The notes beneath the pieces are model-generated. The model searched no databases. It was not told the origin of the DNA and saw only the letters and a program-made list of their open reading frames with translations. Made by a program: the position numbers and the translations under genes. Positions 18,881 to 27,937 of a stretch of DNA of 50,293 bases are shown in pieces (position 1 is the stretch's first letter; each line of letters starts with the position of its first letter). The DNA is from Comamonadaceae bacterium (lineage in GTDB: Bacteria; Pseudomonadota; Gammaproteobacteria; Burkholderiales; Burkholderiaceae_C). Location of the stretch: the NCBI GenBank assembly GCA_947451385.1, contig CANFYZ010000018.1:1-50293 (forward strand), given 5' to 3'.

Positions 18881-21694
18881 TCAAATACCTACGCTGCGAC
18901 CCGTTTGGGCACTGTGCGCGAAAAACAAGGTGTTCAAACTGTCGGAGGTGCTGCGTGCGGCGTCGCGACACTGCTGCATCAACTCACGCATCGCGGGGGT
19001 GATGCCCTGTTGTTCGCTGTAAAGCAAACTGGGGTCGGTATCGATCAGACGGGGAATCGCCCGTGACAGCACCTCGGTGCGGCCCTCAGACAAATGACCC
19101 ATGCGCGCCAACCGGCCGCGCAGCGTGTGCGCCACCCAGCCCAGGGCGCGGGGGTTGTCGGGGTTCACGATCAGTAACTCCAGCAAGGCCTCCAGGGTGC
19201 GGCTTTGCTGGTACTGCGAATGAAAACTGATGGTGCTGTCGAACAGGGTCAAGACGCCGTCAAACCCGGCTTGCTCGTTCAGGGTGCCACATTGCAAGGC
19301 CACTTGCATGGCATAAGCCAAAAAGTCCAAGCGTTCAATATGCCGCCCAATCGACAACAAGCGCCAGCCATCGTCACGCGTCATGCGGTCGGTTTGGGCG
19401 CCGGTCATGGCGGCCAAAAGCTGGCTGGTTTGGGCCAGGACGCGCTGGGCTTGCACCGTGTCTTGCGGCGGCTTGCCGTCGGGGTGGGCGTGGAAAAATG
19501 CGTTTTGAGTTTGCTCGATCAAGCTCCAATGCTCGGGCGACAAGCGCTCGCGCACATTGGCAGCTGCCAGGTGAATGGCCTTGAGGTTGAAGCCCACGCC
19601 GGTGGTGACCTGGGTGTCCCACAAGCCCGCCACCAACGAGCGTTCAAACACCCGGCGCGAATACAGCGCGGTGGGCACACCTGGGGCCACCAATCCGTGG
19701 CTGAGGGTCAACTGATTCAACCAGGCCACCAAAGGGGCACAGCCCTGGTCTTCGCTGCCCAGCACATCGAGGGCCAGCCGCGACAAGCGCAACGTGTTTT
19801 CGCAGCGCTCGGTGTAACGCCCCATCCAAAACAAGTTTTCTGCCGCCCGGCTGGTCACCAATCGGTGCCGTTGAGCCCCTGCGCCCGCGAGGGGCGACGC
19901 CTTTTGCGGCTGCAAAGGCAATTGGGTTTGCGCTGACAGAGGCGATTTCAATCCACCCGCGTTCGCCATGAGGCCGGAGGTTGGGCTCTGACTCTGGCTT
20001 TGGCTCTGACCCTGACTCTGGCTTTGGCTTTGGTTTTGGTTTTGGTTTTGGTTTTGGCTCGGCACCGAAGCCATGGTCGATGGCGACTCGCCCATGACCC
20101 ACACATCGGCACTGCCGCCGCCGCGTTGCATCGAGGCAATGCCTTCGCGGGTGCCCAAGCGCGCCAAGCCGCCGGGCAGCACTTGCCAACCCCCTTGCGC
20201 ATCGGCCAGCGCAAACACGCGCAAGATCAAGGGACGCGAGGTCACGGCGCCCTGGTCGGGCGTGTCACCGGACTGCCAGGTGGGGGTGTGGGATAAGGGG
20301 AGAAAGGCCTGCACGGTATGCGCTTCGCCATCACGCAAAATACGGCCGGCCCATTCGTCACGGGCGCGTTGCGTCAAGTGCTGACCGATCACCGGTTCAA
20401 AGCTGCTGCGTCCTGAAAACGGCGGGTAAGTGGGCTTGATCACGCTCTCGCTTAAACGCGGTAACACATCTTGCAGCGCGGTTTGTTCCCCGCACCACCA
20501 ACTCGGAATGGCCGGCAGCTTCAAGGCTTCGCCCAAGAGCGACTGCGCCAGCGCCGGCATGAAACCGAGCAGCGCATTGCTTTCTAAAAAGCCCGAGCCC
20601 GGTGCGTTGGCCAGCAAGACATGGCCGCTGCGCACCGCTTGCAGCAAACCGGGGACGCCCAGCGTGGAGTCGGCGTTCAGCTCCAGGGGGTCAAGCCACA
20701 CATCGTCGACCCGCTTGACCAGCCCATGCACAGGCTGCAGACCTTGCAAGGTTTTCAGAAAGACGTGCTCGTTTCGCACCGTCAAGTCCGAGCCCTGCAC
20801 CAGCGTCAAGCCCAAATACCGCGCCAGGTAAGCGTGTTCAAAATAGGTCTCGTTGTAAGGGCCGGGGGTGAGCAGCGCAATGTGCGCCTGGGCCCCAGCC
20901 GGCGAGCGCTGTTTGAGCCCATCAATCCAATGCCGGTAGGTGTCTGCCAAGCGCTGCACCGGCAGGTTCTCAAAAGCCTGCGGAAATTGCCGAGAAATGA
21001 TTTGTCGGTTTTCCAGCAAGTAGCCCAGGCCAGACGGCGCCTGGGTGCGTTGTGACAACAGCCACCAGCACCCGTCTGGGCCGCGCGCCAGATCAAAGGC
21101 GGCCAAGCTCAGATACTGCCCACCCACCGGCGGCACGCCTTGCATGGCGTGCAAATACCCGGGGTGGCCCTGCACCAACGCGGCGGGCAATTGGCCTTGG
21201 GCCAGCAACTGCTGCGGGCCGTAGGTGTCGGCCATGATGTGTTCCAGCAAACGCATGCGCTGCAACACCCCCGATTCAATTTGCTGCCAACTCAGCGCAT
21301 CCACCATCAGTGGAAACAAGTCCAGTGACCACGGGCGCTGTGGCCTATCGGCGTCGGCGTAGACGTTGTAGGAAATGCCGTTGTCGTGCACCTGCCGCTC
21401 GAGCTGGGCCATGCGCGCATTCAGGGCGGCGGGGCGCACGTCTTGCAGGTGCGAAATGAACTGCGACCAAGCGCGGCTCAGCGGGGCAGGTCCAGTAACT
21501 GGCGACGCTGCGGCCGCTGGCGTGCGGCTGGGCACGCCGCCTTGTAATTCATCCCAATGGCCTGTGGGCGCGGTTTGGGCGCGTGCAAAGGCGGCGTCGG
21601 GGAGAGACGATGCCGCCTCCCCCAACTCAGGTTTGCGGAGTGCGGAGGATGCGGCGCTTTGCGAAGCGGTGCTGAGGGGCCGAATGTTTTCCAA
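18881..21694 (-). CDS. circularly permuted ATP-grasp ligase fused to alpha-E domain
   Basis: A 937-residue fusion. Residues ~70-545 form a circularly permuted ATP-grasp module (DUF404/DUF407): YADADRPQRPWSLDLFPLM, LLTPGPYNETYFEHAYLARY, RVDDVWLDPLEL, SVIKPTYPPFSGR and LPGGLARLGTREGIA. Residues ~546-575 are a Gln/Asn/Ser repeat linker, and residues ~612-937 are the helical alpha-E domain (HRLVTSRAAENLFWMGRYTE). Such ligases are predicted to join amino groups to carboxylates using ATP. Compared with the unfused paralogue at 27938, the Gly-rich loop and the Lys and Asn of the last motif differ (SMQRGGGSADVW here). The start is uncertain: TTG at 21692-21694 begins the frame, 18 nt after the DUF2126 stop; the first ~70 residues look disordered. 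Confidence 0.85.
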   Translation of the reverse strand: MENIRPLSTASQSAASSALRKPELGEAASSLPDAAFARAQTAPTGHWDELQGGVPSRTPAAAASPVTGPAPLSRAWSQFISHLQDVRPAALNARMAQLERQVHDNGISYNVYADADRPQRPWSLDLFPLMVDALSWQQIESGVLQRMRLLEHIMADTYGPQQLLAQGQLPAALVQGHPGYLHAMQGVPPVGGQYLSLAAFDLARGPDGCWWLLSQRTQAPSGLGYLLENRQIISRQFPQAFENLPVQRLADTYRHWIDGLKQRSPAGAQAHIALLTPGPYNETYFEHAYLARYLGLTLVQGSDLTVRNEHVFLKTLQGLQPVHGLVKRVDDVWLDPLELNADSTLGVPGLLQAVRSGHVLLANAPGSGFLESNALLGFMPALAQSLLGEALKLPAIPSWWCGEQTALQDVLPRLSESVIKPTYPPFSGRSSFEPVIGQHLTQRARDEWAGRILRDGEAHTVQAFLPLSHTPTWQSGDTPDQGAVTSRPLILRVFALADAQGGWQVLPGGLARLGTREGIASMQRGGGSADVWVMGESPSTMASVPSQNQNQNQNQSQSQSQGQSQSQSQSPTSGLMANAGGLKSPLSAQTQLPLQPQKASPLAGAGAQRHRLVTSRAAENLFWMGRYTERCENTLRLSRLALDVLGSEDQGCAPLVAWLNQLTLSHGLVAPGVPTALYSRRVFERSLVAGLWDTQVTTGVGFNLKAIHLAAANVRERLSPEHWSLIEQTQNAFFHAHPDGKPPQDTVQAQRVLAQTSQLLAAMTGAQTDRMTRDDGWRLLSIGRHIERLDFLAYAMQVALQCGTLNEQAGFDGVLTLFDSTISFHSQYQQSRTLEALLELLIVNPDNPRALGWVAHTLRGRLARMGHLSEGRTEVLSRAIPRLIDTDPSLLYSEQQGITPAMRELMQQCRDAARSTSDSLNTLFFAHSAQTGRSVGI
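19984..20057. repeat. degenerate hexanucleotide tract inside the ATP-grasp/alpha-E fusion gene
   Basis: On the plus strand a run of GGTTTT, GGCTTT, GGCTCT and GACTCT units. On the coding strand these are AACCAA / AGCCAA / AGTCAG units encoding alternating Gln-Asn then Gln-Ser. Unit changes by six bases keep the frame and alter only the length of the linker between the two domains. Confidence 0.85.
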
Positions 21695-21712
21695 GGTATC
21701 GCTATTCTCGCC

Positions 21713-24700
21713 TTATCCAGCGGGTTTGCGTCGCAAATCCAGGGTGAACGGGAACTCGGCGCTGGCGGCCAGCCCGGTGGTTGGGGTCATCACCGCCATG
21801 CGGCCCGGCGTGTGGCCCATGCGGAAGAAGCGGGCCAAGCGCCGGCTTTCGGCCTCGTAGGCGTTGATGGGCAAGGTGTCATAACTCAACCCGCCGGGGT
21901 GGGCGACATGGTATTGGCAGCCGCCCAGCGAGCGCTTCATCCAGGTGTCGACCAAGTCCACCGTCAGCGGTGCATGCACGCCAATCGATGGATGCAGAGC
22001 CGAGGGCGGGTTCCAGGCCTTGTAGCGCACGCTGGCCACATATTCGCCCACGGTCCCTGTGGCTTGCAGGGGCAGGGGATGGCCATTCACGGTCACGGCG
22101 TAACGGCTCGGGTTCAAGCCGGTGACATGCACTTCCAAACGCTCCAAAGACGAGTCCACGTAGCGCACGGTTCCGCCTGCGCTGCCTTCTTCACCCATCA
22201 CATGCCAAGGTTCCAGGGCATTGCGCAGGGTCAGTTGCACGGCATCGGTGGTGAGCTCGCCGACCTTGGGAAAGCGGAACTCAAAATGAGGTGCGAACCA
22301 GGTCGGGTCGAAATGGAAGCCGGCATCACCCAGCTCGGTGAGCACGTCGTCAAAGTCCATCTTGACAAAGGTGTGCATCATGAAACGGTCGTGCAACTCG
22401 GTGCCCCAACGGGTCACCGGCGCGGTGTAAGGCGAGTCCCAAAAGCGAGCCACCAAGGCCCGCAACAGCAACTGTTGCACGATGCTCATGCGGGCATGCG
22501 GCGGCATTTCAAAAGCGCGCAGTTCCAGCAAGCCCAAGCGGCCCGTGCTCGAGTCGGGTGAGTACATCTTGTCAATGCAAAACTCGCTGCGGTGGGTGTT
22601 GCCGGTGACATCGACCAAGATGTTGCGCAGGGTGCGGTCGACCAACCAAGGCGGCATGTCTTGGCCATGTTTGTCACGGTTGCGCACGATTTCTTGCAGC
22701 GCGATTTCCAACTCGTAGACCTGGTCGTTGCGGGCTTCGTCCACCCGCGGCGCTTGGCTGGTGGGGCCAATGAACATGCCGCTGAAGAGGTAGCTCAAAG
22801 ACGGGTGGTTGTGCCAATACAAAAGCAAGCTCGCCAGGAGTTCTGGGCGGCGCAAGAACGGGCTGTCGGCCGGCGTAGCGCCGCCCATCACCACGTGGTT
22901 GCCGCCACCGGTGCCTGTGTGCCGGCCATCGGTCATGAACTTTTCGGCCGACAAGCGCGTCTCAAAAGCAGCCTGGTACAAAAACTCCGTGTGCGCCACC
23001 AACTCGCCCCAGTTGTGCGCCGGGTGAATGTTGACTTCAATGACGCCAGGATCGGGCGTGACTTGCAAGAGCTTGAGGCGGGGGTCACGCGGTGGTGGGT
23101 AGCCCTCCAACACGATGGGCATGTTCAGTTCGCTGGCCGTGGCCTCGACCGCCGATACCAAATTCAGATAATCCTGCACATTTTCAAGCGGCGGCATGAA
23201 GACGTAGAGCACGCCTTGCGCATCGCCTTGGGCCAGCGCTGCGGCATCTGCTTGGGGGCCGTTGGCACGGCGCGGGTCGCGCACTTCCACGCACAGCGCG
23301 GTGCGCACCACATTCGCGTCGGATTGGAACCGGCCAGCCGGCGCTGTGCCCTTGGATTGCGCCGACGCAGCCGCCGTGTCGATGGCGGCTTTGGCCGCAC
23401 GCGCCGCGGCCGTGCGAGCCTGAAAGGTCACAGTGGTCAAGGCGGGTGTCAGGGCGTTGCGCTGGGCAAAGGGGTCTTGTTCGATCAGGTGGGTTCGGTC
23501 AACCGGCGCGGCCCAGGGCAAGGAGTCCAGCGGCAGACGCCAGCCCATCGGCGAGTCGCCGGGCATCAGGTACATGCGTTCGTCGCGCACAAACCAGCGA
23601 CCGGTTTGCCAGGTGGTCCCCAGTGATCCCGTGGTGGCCCCGGGGGCCGGTTGCAACGGCAGCACATAGCCCACTTGCCGTTCCAGACCCTGGCTGAAGA
23701 CGCGGCGCAGGCGGTTGCGTTCCATCTCATCGTCGAGTCGCGCATCGAAAGGGTCGACGTTGACTGGCAAGCGGCGCTCACGCCACAGGTAGTACCAGGT
23801 GTCCTCATGGCCAGGCACCACGGTGTCGGTCGGCAGACCCAAGTGATGGGTGAGGGTGGTGATGAACAGCTTGGCGTCGGCCGGGGTGCAATGGCTGGGC
23901 TTGCGCTCGTCTGCAAACAAGCTCGGGTCTTGCCAACAGGGCTGACCGTCCGCGCGCCAATAAATGTTCAAGGCCCAACGCGGCAGTTGCTCGCCGGGAT
24001 ACCACTTGCCTTGGCCAAAGTGCAAAAATCCGCCTTGACCATATTCAGCGCGCAGTTTGTGCACCAACTCGGTGGCCAAGCCGCGCTTGGTTGGTCCCAG
24101 TGCATCGGTATTCCATTCGGCCGCGTCGCGGTCTTGGGTCGAGACAAAGGTGGGTTCGCCGCCCATGGTCAGACGCACATCTTCGGCCACCAGTTGGGCG
24201 TCCACTTGTTCGCCCAGCTTCAATACCTCGGCCCATTGTTCATCGGTGTAGGGTTTGGTGACGCGCGGTGACTCGTAAATGCGCGTCACGCTCATCTCGT
24301 GGTCAAACTCGACTTCAGCCTCGTCCATCAAACCTTCAATCGGCGCCGCCGCTGAGGGCTGCGGTGTGCAGGCCAGAGGGATATGGCCTTCGCCCGCCAG
24401 CAGCCCCGAAGTCGGATCCAAACCGACCCATCCCGCACCGGGCAAATAGACTTCGCACCAGGCGTGCAGGTCGGTGAAGTCCACTTCGGTGCCGCTGGGG
24501 CCGTCCAGCGATTTCACATCGGGCGCCAACTGAATCAAATAGCCCGAGACGAAACGCGCGGCAATGCCCAAATGGCGAAACAGCTGGACCAGCAGCCAAG
24601 CCGTATCGCGGCACGAGCCGCTTTTCAGCTTCAAGGTTTCTTCAGGCGTTTGAACCCCCGGCTCCATGCGGATGGTGTAGCGAATGTCTGCGTGCAGTTG

Positions 24701-25150
24701 CTGGTTGATGCGCACCAAAAAGTCGGTGGTCGGCTGGGTGGTGCGATCGATGCTGGCCAGGTACTGGTCGAACAGGGGTTCGGTCGGGTCCAAGTCTAAA
24801 TAAGACTGGAGATCTTCCTTGACGGCGGGTTCGTAGCTGAACGGGGCTTCTTTGGCCGAGGGCTCTAAGAAAAAGTCAAACGGGTTGAACACCGCCATCT
24901 CGGTGACCAGGTCCACCGTGACTTTGAAGGCGCTGGTTTTCTTCGGAAACACCAAACGGGCTTGGTAGTTGGCAAACGGGTCTTGCTGCCAATTGATGAA
25001 ATGCTCGGCTGGCTCGACCTTCAGGCTGTACGACAAGATCCGGCTGCGGCTGTGCGGCGCGGGTCGCAAGCGAATGACCTGAGGGCCTAATTGCACCAAA
25101 CGGTCGTATTTGTAATGCGTGACGTGATGCAGAGCGACGTGAATGGACAT
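21713..25150 (-). CDS. DUF2126 protein with N-terminal transglutaminase domain
   Basis: A 1145-residue protein. Residues ~1-290 are a transglutaminase-like module: beta-sandwich start (HHVTHYKYDRLVQLGPQVIR), Cys180 in LKSGSCRDTAWLLVQL, His229 in DLHAWCEVYLPG, Asp245 in GLDPTSG. The remaining ~850 residues are the DUF2126 region, with MGGEPTFVSTQD, GKWYPGEQLPRWALN, the acidic/His-rich HTGTGGGNHVVMGG and HRSEFCIDKMYSPDSS. Parts resemble glutamine-synthetase-like amidoligase folds, which would fit a ligase role, but that is inference. It is the first gene of the minus-strand trio and is separated from comEC by a 120-nt divergent region. Length and order match the widespread ATP-grasp/alpha-E/transglutaminase loci of proteobacteria. 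No export signal. Confidence 0.9.
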   Translation of the reverse strand: MSIHVALHHVTHYKYDRLVQLGPQVIRLRPAPHSRSRILSYSLKVEPAEHFINWQQDPFANYQARLVFPKKTSAFKVTVDLVTEMAVFNPFDFFLEPSAKEAPFSYEPAVKEDLQSYLDLDPTEPLFDQYLASIDRTTQPTTDFLVRINQQLHADIRYTIRMEPGVQTPEETLKLKSGSCRDTAWLLVQLFRHLGIAARFVSGYLIQLAPDVKSLDGPSGTEVDFTDLHAWCEVYLPGAGWVGLDPTSGLLAGEGHIPLACTPQPSAAAPIEGLMDEAEVEFDHEMSVTRIYESPRVTKPYTDEQWAEVLKLGEQVDAQLVAEDVRLTMGGEPTFVSTQDRDAAEWNTDALGPTKRGLATELVHKLRAEYGQGGFLHFGQGKWYPGEQLPRWALNIYWRADGQPCWQDPSLFADERKPSHCTPADAKLFITTLTHHLGLPTDTVVPGHEDTWYYLWRERRLPVNVDPFDARLDDEMERNRLRRVFSQGLERQVGYVLPLQPAPGATTGSLGTTWQTGRWFVRDERMYLMPGDSPMGWRLPLDSLPWAAPVDRTHLIEQDPFAQRNALTPALTTVTFQARTAAARAAKAAIDTAAASAQSKGTAPAGRFQSDANVVRTALCVEVRDPRRANGPQADAAALAQGDAQGVLYVFMPPLENVQDYLNLVSAVEATASELNMPIVLEGYPPPRDPRLKLLQVTPDPGVIEVNIHPAHNWGELVAHTEFLYQAAFETRLSAEKFMTDGRHTGTGGGNHVVMGGATPADSPFLRRPELLASLLLYWHNHPSLSYLFSGMFIGPTSQAPRVDEARNDQVYELEIALQEIVRNRDKHGQDMPPWLVDRTLRNILVDVTGNTHRSEFCIDKMYSPDSSTGRLGLLELRAFEMPPHARMSIVQQLLLRALVARFWDSPYTAPVTRWGTELHDRFMMHTFVKMDFDDVLTELGDAGFHFDPTWFAPHFEFRFPKVGELTTDAVQLTLRNALEPWHVMGEEGSAGGTVRYVDSSLERLEVHVTGLNPSRYAVTVNGHPLPLQATGTVGEYVASVRYKAWNPPSALHPSIGVHAPLTVDLVDTWMKRSLGGCQYHVAHPGGLSYDTLPINAYEAESRRLARFFRMGHTPGRMAVMTPTTGLAASAEFPFTLDLRRKPAG

Positions 25151-25270
25151 AGGACCTTGGGTGGCGCAACAGAGGCTGTATTCGACAGGGCAGCTTGGGC
25201 GTTCTAAACTGGCTTAAAAGCAAAGCAAAAGACGCGCCAGCACCAGGGCGACGTTGCAAGGGAGCCACCA

Positions 25271-27868
25271 TTGTCATTCGTCGCAAACACCTCGACGCCC
25301 GTCGCCGCTTGGCGCGCGATAGGGGTCGGCTGGGTCATCGGCACGGCGCTGCAATTGCAGCAACCCACATTATCGCCTTGGCCCCATTTGGTGCTGACCG
25401 CTGCGGTCTGTTTGTTCATGGGCGCGGTGGCCGGTAGCCTCTGGCAGCGGGCGCGGATGCACTGGCTTTGGCGCTTGCTCCTGGGCGCCGCGCTGGCGTG
25501 GTGCTGTGTGGGTTTGCGTGCGAGTTGGATGCTCAGTGAGCAGTTGTCCGCCTCGCTCGAGGGCCAGGATATAGATGTGATCGGCGTGGTGGCCGCCATG
25601 CCGCAACGCAGCGAGTCCGGGCTGCGTTTCAGGTTTGACGTCTCGTCGGCTGTGCTGCAAGGCCGAAGCGTGCGGGTGCCTTCCCAGGTGTATCTGGCCT
25701 GGTATGGCGGCGGCGGTGGCGGTGGCGGTGGCGGTGGGGGCGCCGGCCGGGAGGGCGTCGTGGCCCAGCAGGAGCTGCCTTCGGTGCAGGCCGGTGAGCG
25801 CTGGCAATGGCGGGTGCGACTCAAGGCACCCCATGGCCACATGAACCCGGGTGGTTTTGATTACGAATTGTGGCTTTGGGAGCAGGGCCTGCAGGCCACA
25901 GGCTATGTGCGGGTGGGCAGCCACGACCCCCCACCGGTGCGCTTGGCGCAGACCGCTTTGCACCCGGTGGAATGGCTGAGGCAAAGGGTGCGGGACGCGA
26001 TCCTCGCGCGCTTTGCCTTGCCTCCATCCGACCTCGGCCACGCTCACTTGGCCGGGATTGTGGCGGCGCTGGTGGTGGGTGACCAAAACGCCATTGACCG
26101 CAACGATTGGGATGTGTTTCGGGCCACGGGCGTTGCGCATTTGATGAGTATTTCAGGCTTGCACATCACCTTGTTTGCCTGGTTTGCCGCCGCGCTGGTG
26201 GGGGGCTTTTGGCGATACACGGCGGTGTGGGGCTGGACCTGGTGCTTGCGTTGGCCAGCGCCGCATGCCGCGGCGGTCGGGGGCTGGTTGCTGGCCGGCG
26301 CCTACGCTGTTTTCAGTGGCTGGGGTGTGCCTGCTCAGCGCACCATTTGGATGCTGGCCGCGGTGGTGTTGTTGCGCCTGTCCGGTCGCATGTGGCCTTG
26401 GCCTTGGATTTGGTTGGGCGTTTTGACCTGGGTGGTGGTGGCCGACCCCTGGGCCTTGTTTCAGGCGGGATTTTGGTTGAGCTTTGTGGCCGTGGGGGTG
26501 CTGTTCGCGGTGGGCTCAGACGCGCCGTTGACAAAAAGCCCTGTTCAGCCCGTTGAACCGATCGCACTTCAGAATCGCCCTTTTTTGGTGCGTTTTAAAG
26601 CGCGATTTTGGACGGAACGGCTTGATCTGCACCAATTTGAGTTCTGGTCGGGCAGTTGGCGGCGGCTGCGCGTGTTGTGGCTTGAGCAGTGGGTCGTGAC
26701 CTGGGCACTCACTCCTTTGTCTATTTTGTTTTTTGGGCAAATTTCAGCGGTCGGGTTGTTGGCCAATTTGATCGCCATTCCCTGGGTGACTTTGGTGGTC
26801 ACACCGTTGGCCATGGCCGGGGTGCTTTGGCCGCCTTTGTGGTCGGCTGCGGTGTGGGCCTTGATGCCCTTGCAAGCCTTACTCGGCTGGCTGGCGGTGT
26901 TGCCTTGGGCCACAGCGCATGTGGCTTTGCCGCCGCTGAGTTGGGCCCTGCTGGCGCTGGTTGGCGGGGTGATGGTGGCCATGCCCTGGTCGTGGGAGTT
27001 GCGTTGCCTGGGTTTGCTGATGTGGTGGCCGGCTTTGGCTTGGCAGCCGCCGCGCCCGGCCCCTGGCCACTTTGAAATTTTGGCGCCTGACTTAGGGCAG
27101 GGCAATGCGGTGTGGGTGCGCACAGCGCACCACAGTCTGCTGTATGACACCGGGCCACGCTACTCAGTGGAGAGTGATGCCGGGCACCGGGTGGTCGTGC
27201 CACTGCTCAGACGATTTGACGAGTCGCTGGACCGCTTGGTGCTCAGCCACCGGGACAGCGACCACACCGGTGGCGCCGCCGCTGTGCTGGCCTGGCAGGC
27301 CCATGTGCCCCTGCTCAGCTCTTTGGAGCCCGAACACCCGTTATTGCGCTTGGTTCCGGGTGAGGGCCAGTCACAGCGGTGTGAAGCTGGACAAAGTTGG
27401 CAGTGGGATGGCGTGCGCTTTGAGGTGCTTCACCCGCTGCCGCAAAATTACTCGCCGGGGGCGCGCAGCAACACCTTGAGCTGTGTCTTGCGGATAGGCA
27501 ATGGCCTTCAAACCGTTTTGTTGGTCGGCGATATTGAAGCGGCGCAAGAGCAGGCCCTGTTGGCACGCACCGCCACGCCAGGGGCTTTGCTGGCCGATGT
27601 GTTGCTGGTGCCGCACCATGGCAGCAAAACCTCGTCGACCCCGGCCTTCATCGATGCCGTCGCGCCGCGATGGGCCTGGGTGCAGGCCGGTTATCGCAAC
27701 CGTTTTGGTCACCCGGCCCCAGAGGTCGTGGCGCGCTACCGCGAGCGGGGTGTTACCGTGGTGGACTCTGTCCATTGTGGTGCAATGCACTGGCAAAGTG
27801 CCCAAGCCCAGAGCATGGACTGCGAGCGTGACCGGTCGCGGCGATACTGGCATCACCAGGCCCCATGA
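25271..27868 (+). CDS. comEC: DNA internalisation competence protein ComEC/Rec2
   Basis: ComEC forms the inner-membrane channel for single-stranded DNA in natural transformation. The 865-residue protein has the N-terminal membrane/DUF4131 part, the Competence domain (HLMSISGLHITLFAWFAA and several Trp-rich membrane segments to about residue 600) and a C-terminal metallo-beta-lactamase-like domain (DLGQGNAVWVRT, LSHRDSDHTGGAA, VPHHGSKTSSTPAF). The metal-site motif is S-H-R-D-S-D-H rather than H-x-H-x-D-H, as in many ComEC proteins. The start is a TTG at 25271 with AAGGGAG at 25257-25263 at correct spacing. A 12-glycine run interrupts the periplasmic domain. It lies between the two halves of the ATP-grasp/alpha-E locus; no other competence gene is in the window. 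Confidence 0.92.
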   Translation: MSFVANTSTPVAAWRAIGVGWVIGTALQLQQPTLSPWPHLVLTAAVCLFMGAVAGSLWQRARMHWLWRLLLGAALAWCCVGLRASWMLSEQLSASLEGQDIDVIGVVAAMPQRSESGLRFRFDVSSAVLQGRSVRVPSQVYLAWYGGGGGGGGGGGGAGREGVVAQQELPSVQAGERWQWRVRLKAPHGHMNPGGFDYELWLWEQGLQATGYVRVGSHDPPPVRLAQTALHPVEWLRQRVRDAILARFALPPSDLGHAHLAGIVAALVVGDQNAIDRNDWDVFRATGVAHLMSISGLHITLFAWFAAALVGGFWRYTAVWGWTWCLRWPAPHAAAVGGWLLAGAYAVFSGWGVPAQRTIWMLAAVVLLRLSGRMWPWPWIWLGVLTWVVVADPWALFQAGFWLSFVAVGVLFAVGSDAPLTKSPVQPVEPIALQNRPFLVRFKARFWTERLDLHQFEFWSGSWRRLRVLWLEQWVVTWALTPLSILFFGQISAVGLLANLIAIPWVTLVVTPLAMAGVLWPPLWSAAVWALMPLQALLGWLAVLPWATAHVALPPLSWALLALVGGVMVAMPWSWELRCLGLLMWWPALAWQPPRPAPGHFEILAPDLGQGNAVWVRTAHHSLLYDTGPRYSVESDAGHRVVVPLLRRFDESLDRLVLSHRDSDHTGGAAAVLAWQAHVPLLSSLEPEHPLLRLVPGEGQSQRCEAGQSWQWDGVRFEVLHPLPQNYSPGARSNTLSCVLRIGNGLQTVLLVGDIEAAQEQALLARTATPGALLADVLLVPHHGSKTSSTPAFIDAVAPRWAWVQAGYRNRFGHPAPEVVARYRERGVTVVDSVHCGAMHWQSAQAQSMDCERDRSRRYWHHQAP
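25706..25741 (+). repeat. GGCGGT repeat encoding 12 glycines in comEC
   Basis: GGC GGC GGC then GGT/GGC alternation and GGG GGC, giving 12 consecutive Gly codons at about residues 146-157, between a beta-strand (VYLAWY) and GAGREGVVAQQ. It can expand or shrink in steps of two glycines without a frameshift. Confidence 0.85.
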
Positions 27869-27937
27869 GGTGCACTCGCTGGCGCTGGGGGTGTCAGGTA
27901 TGCATTTTGCTTTTAAGAGGCTGCAGGAGAAATTTCG

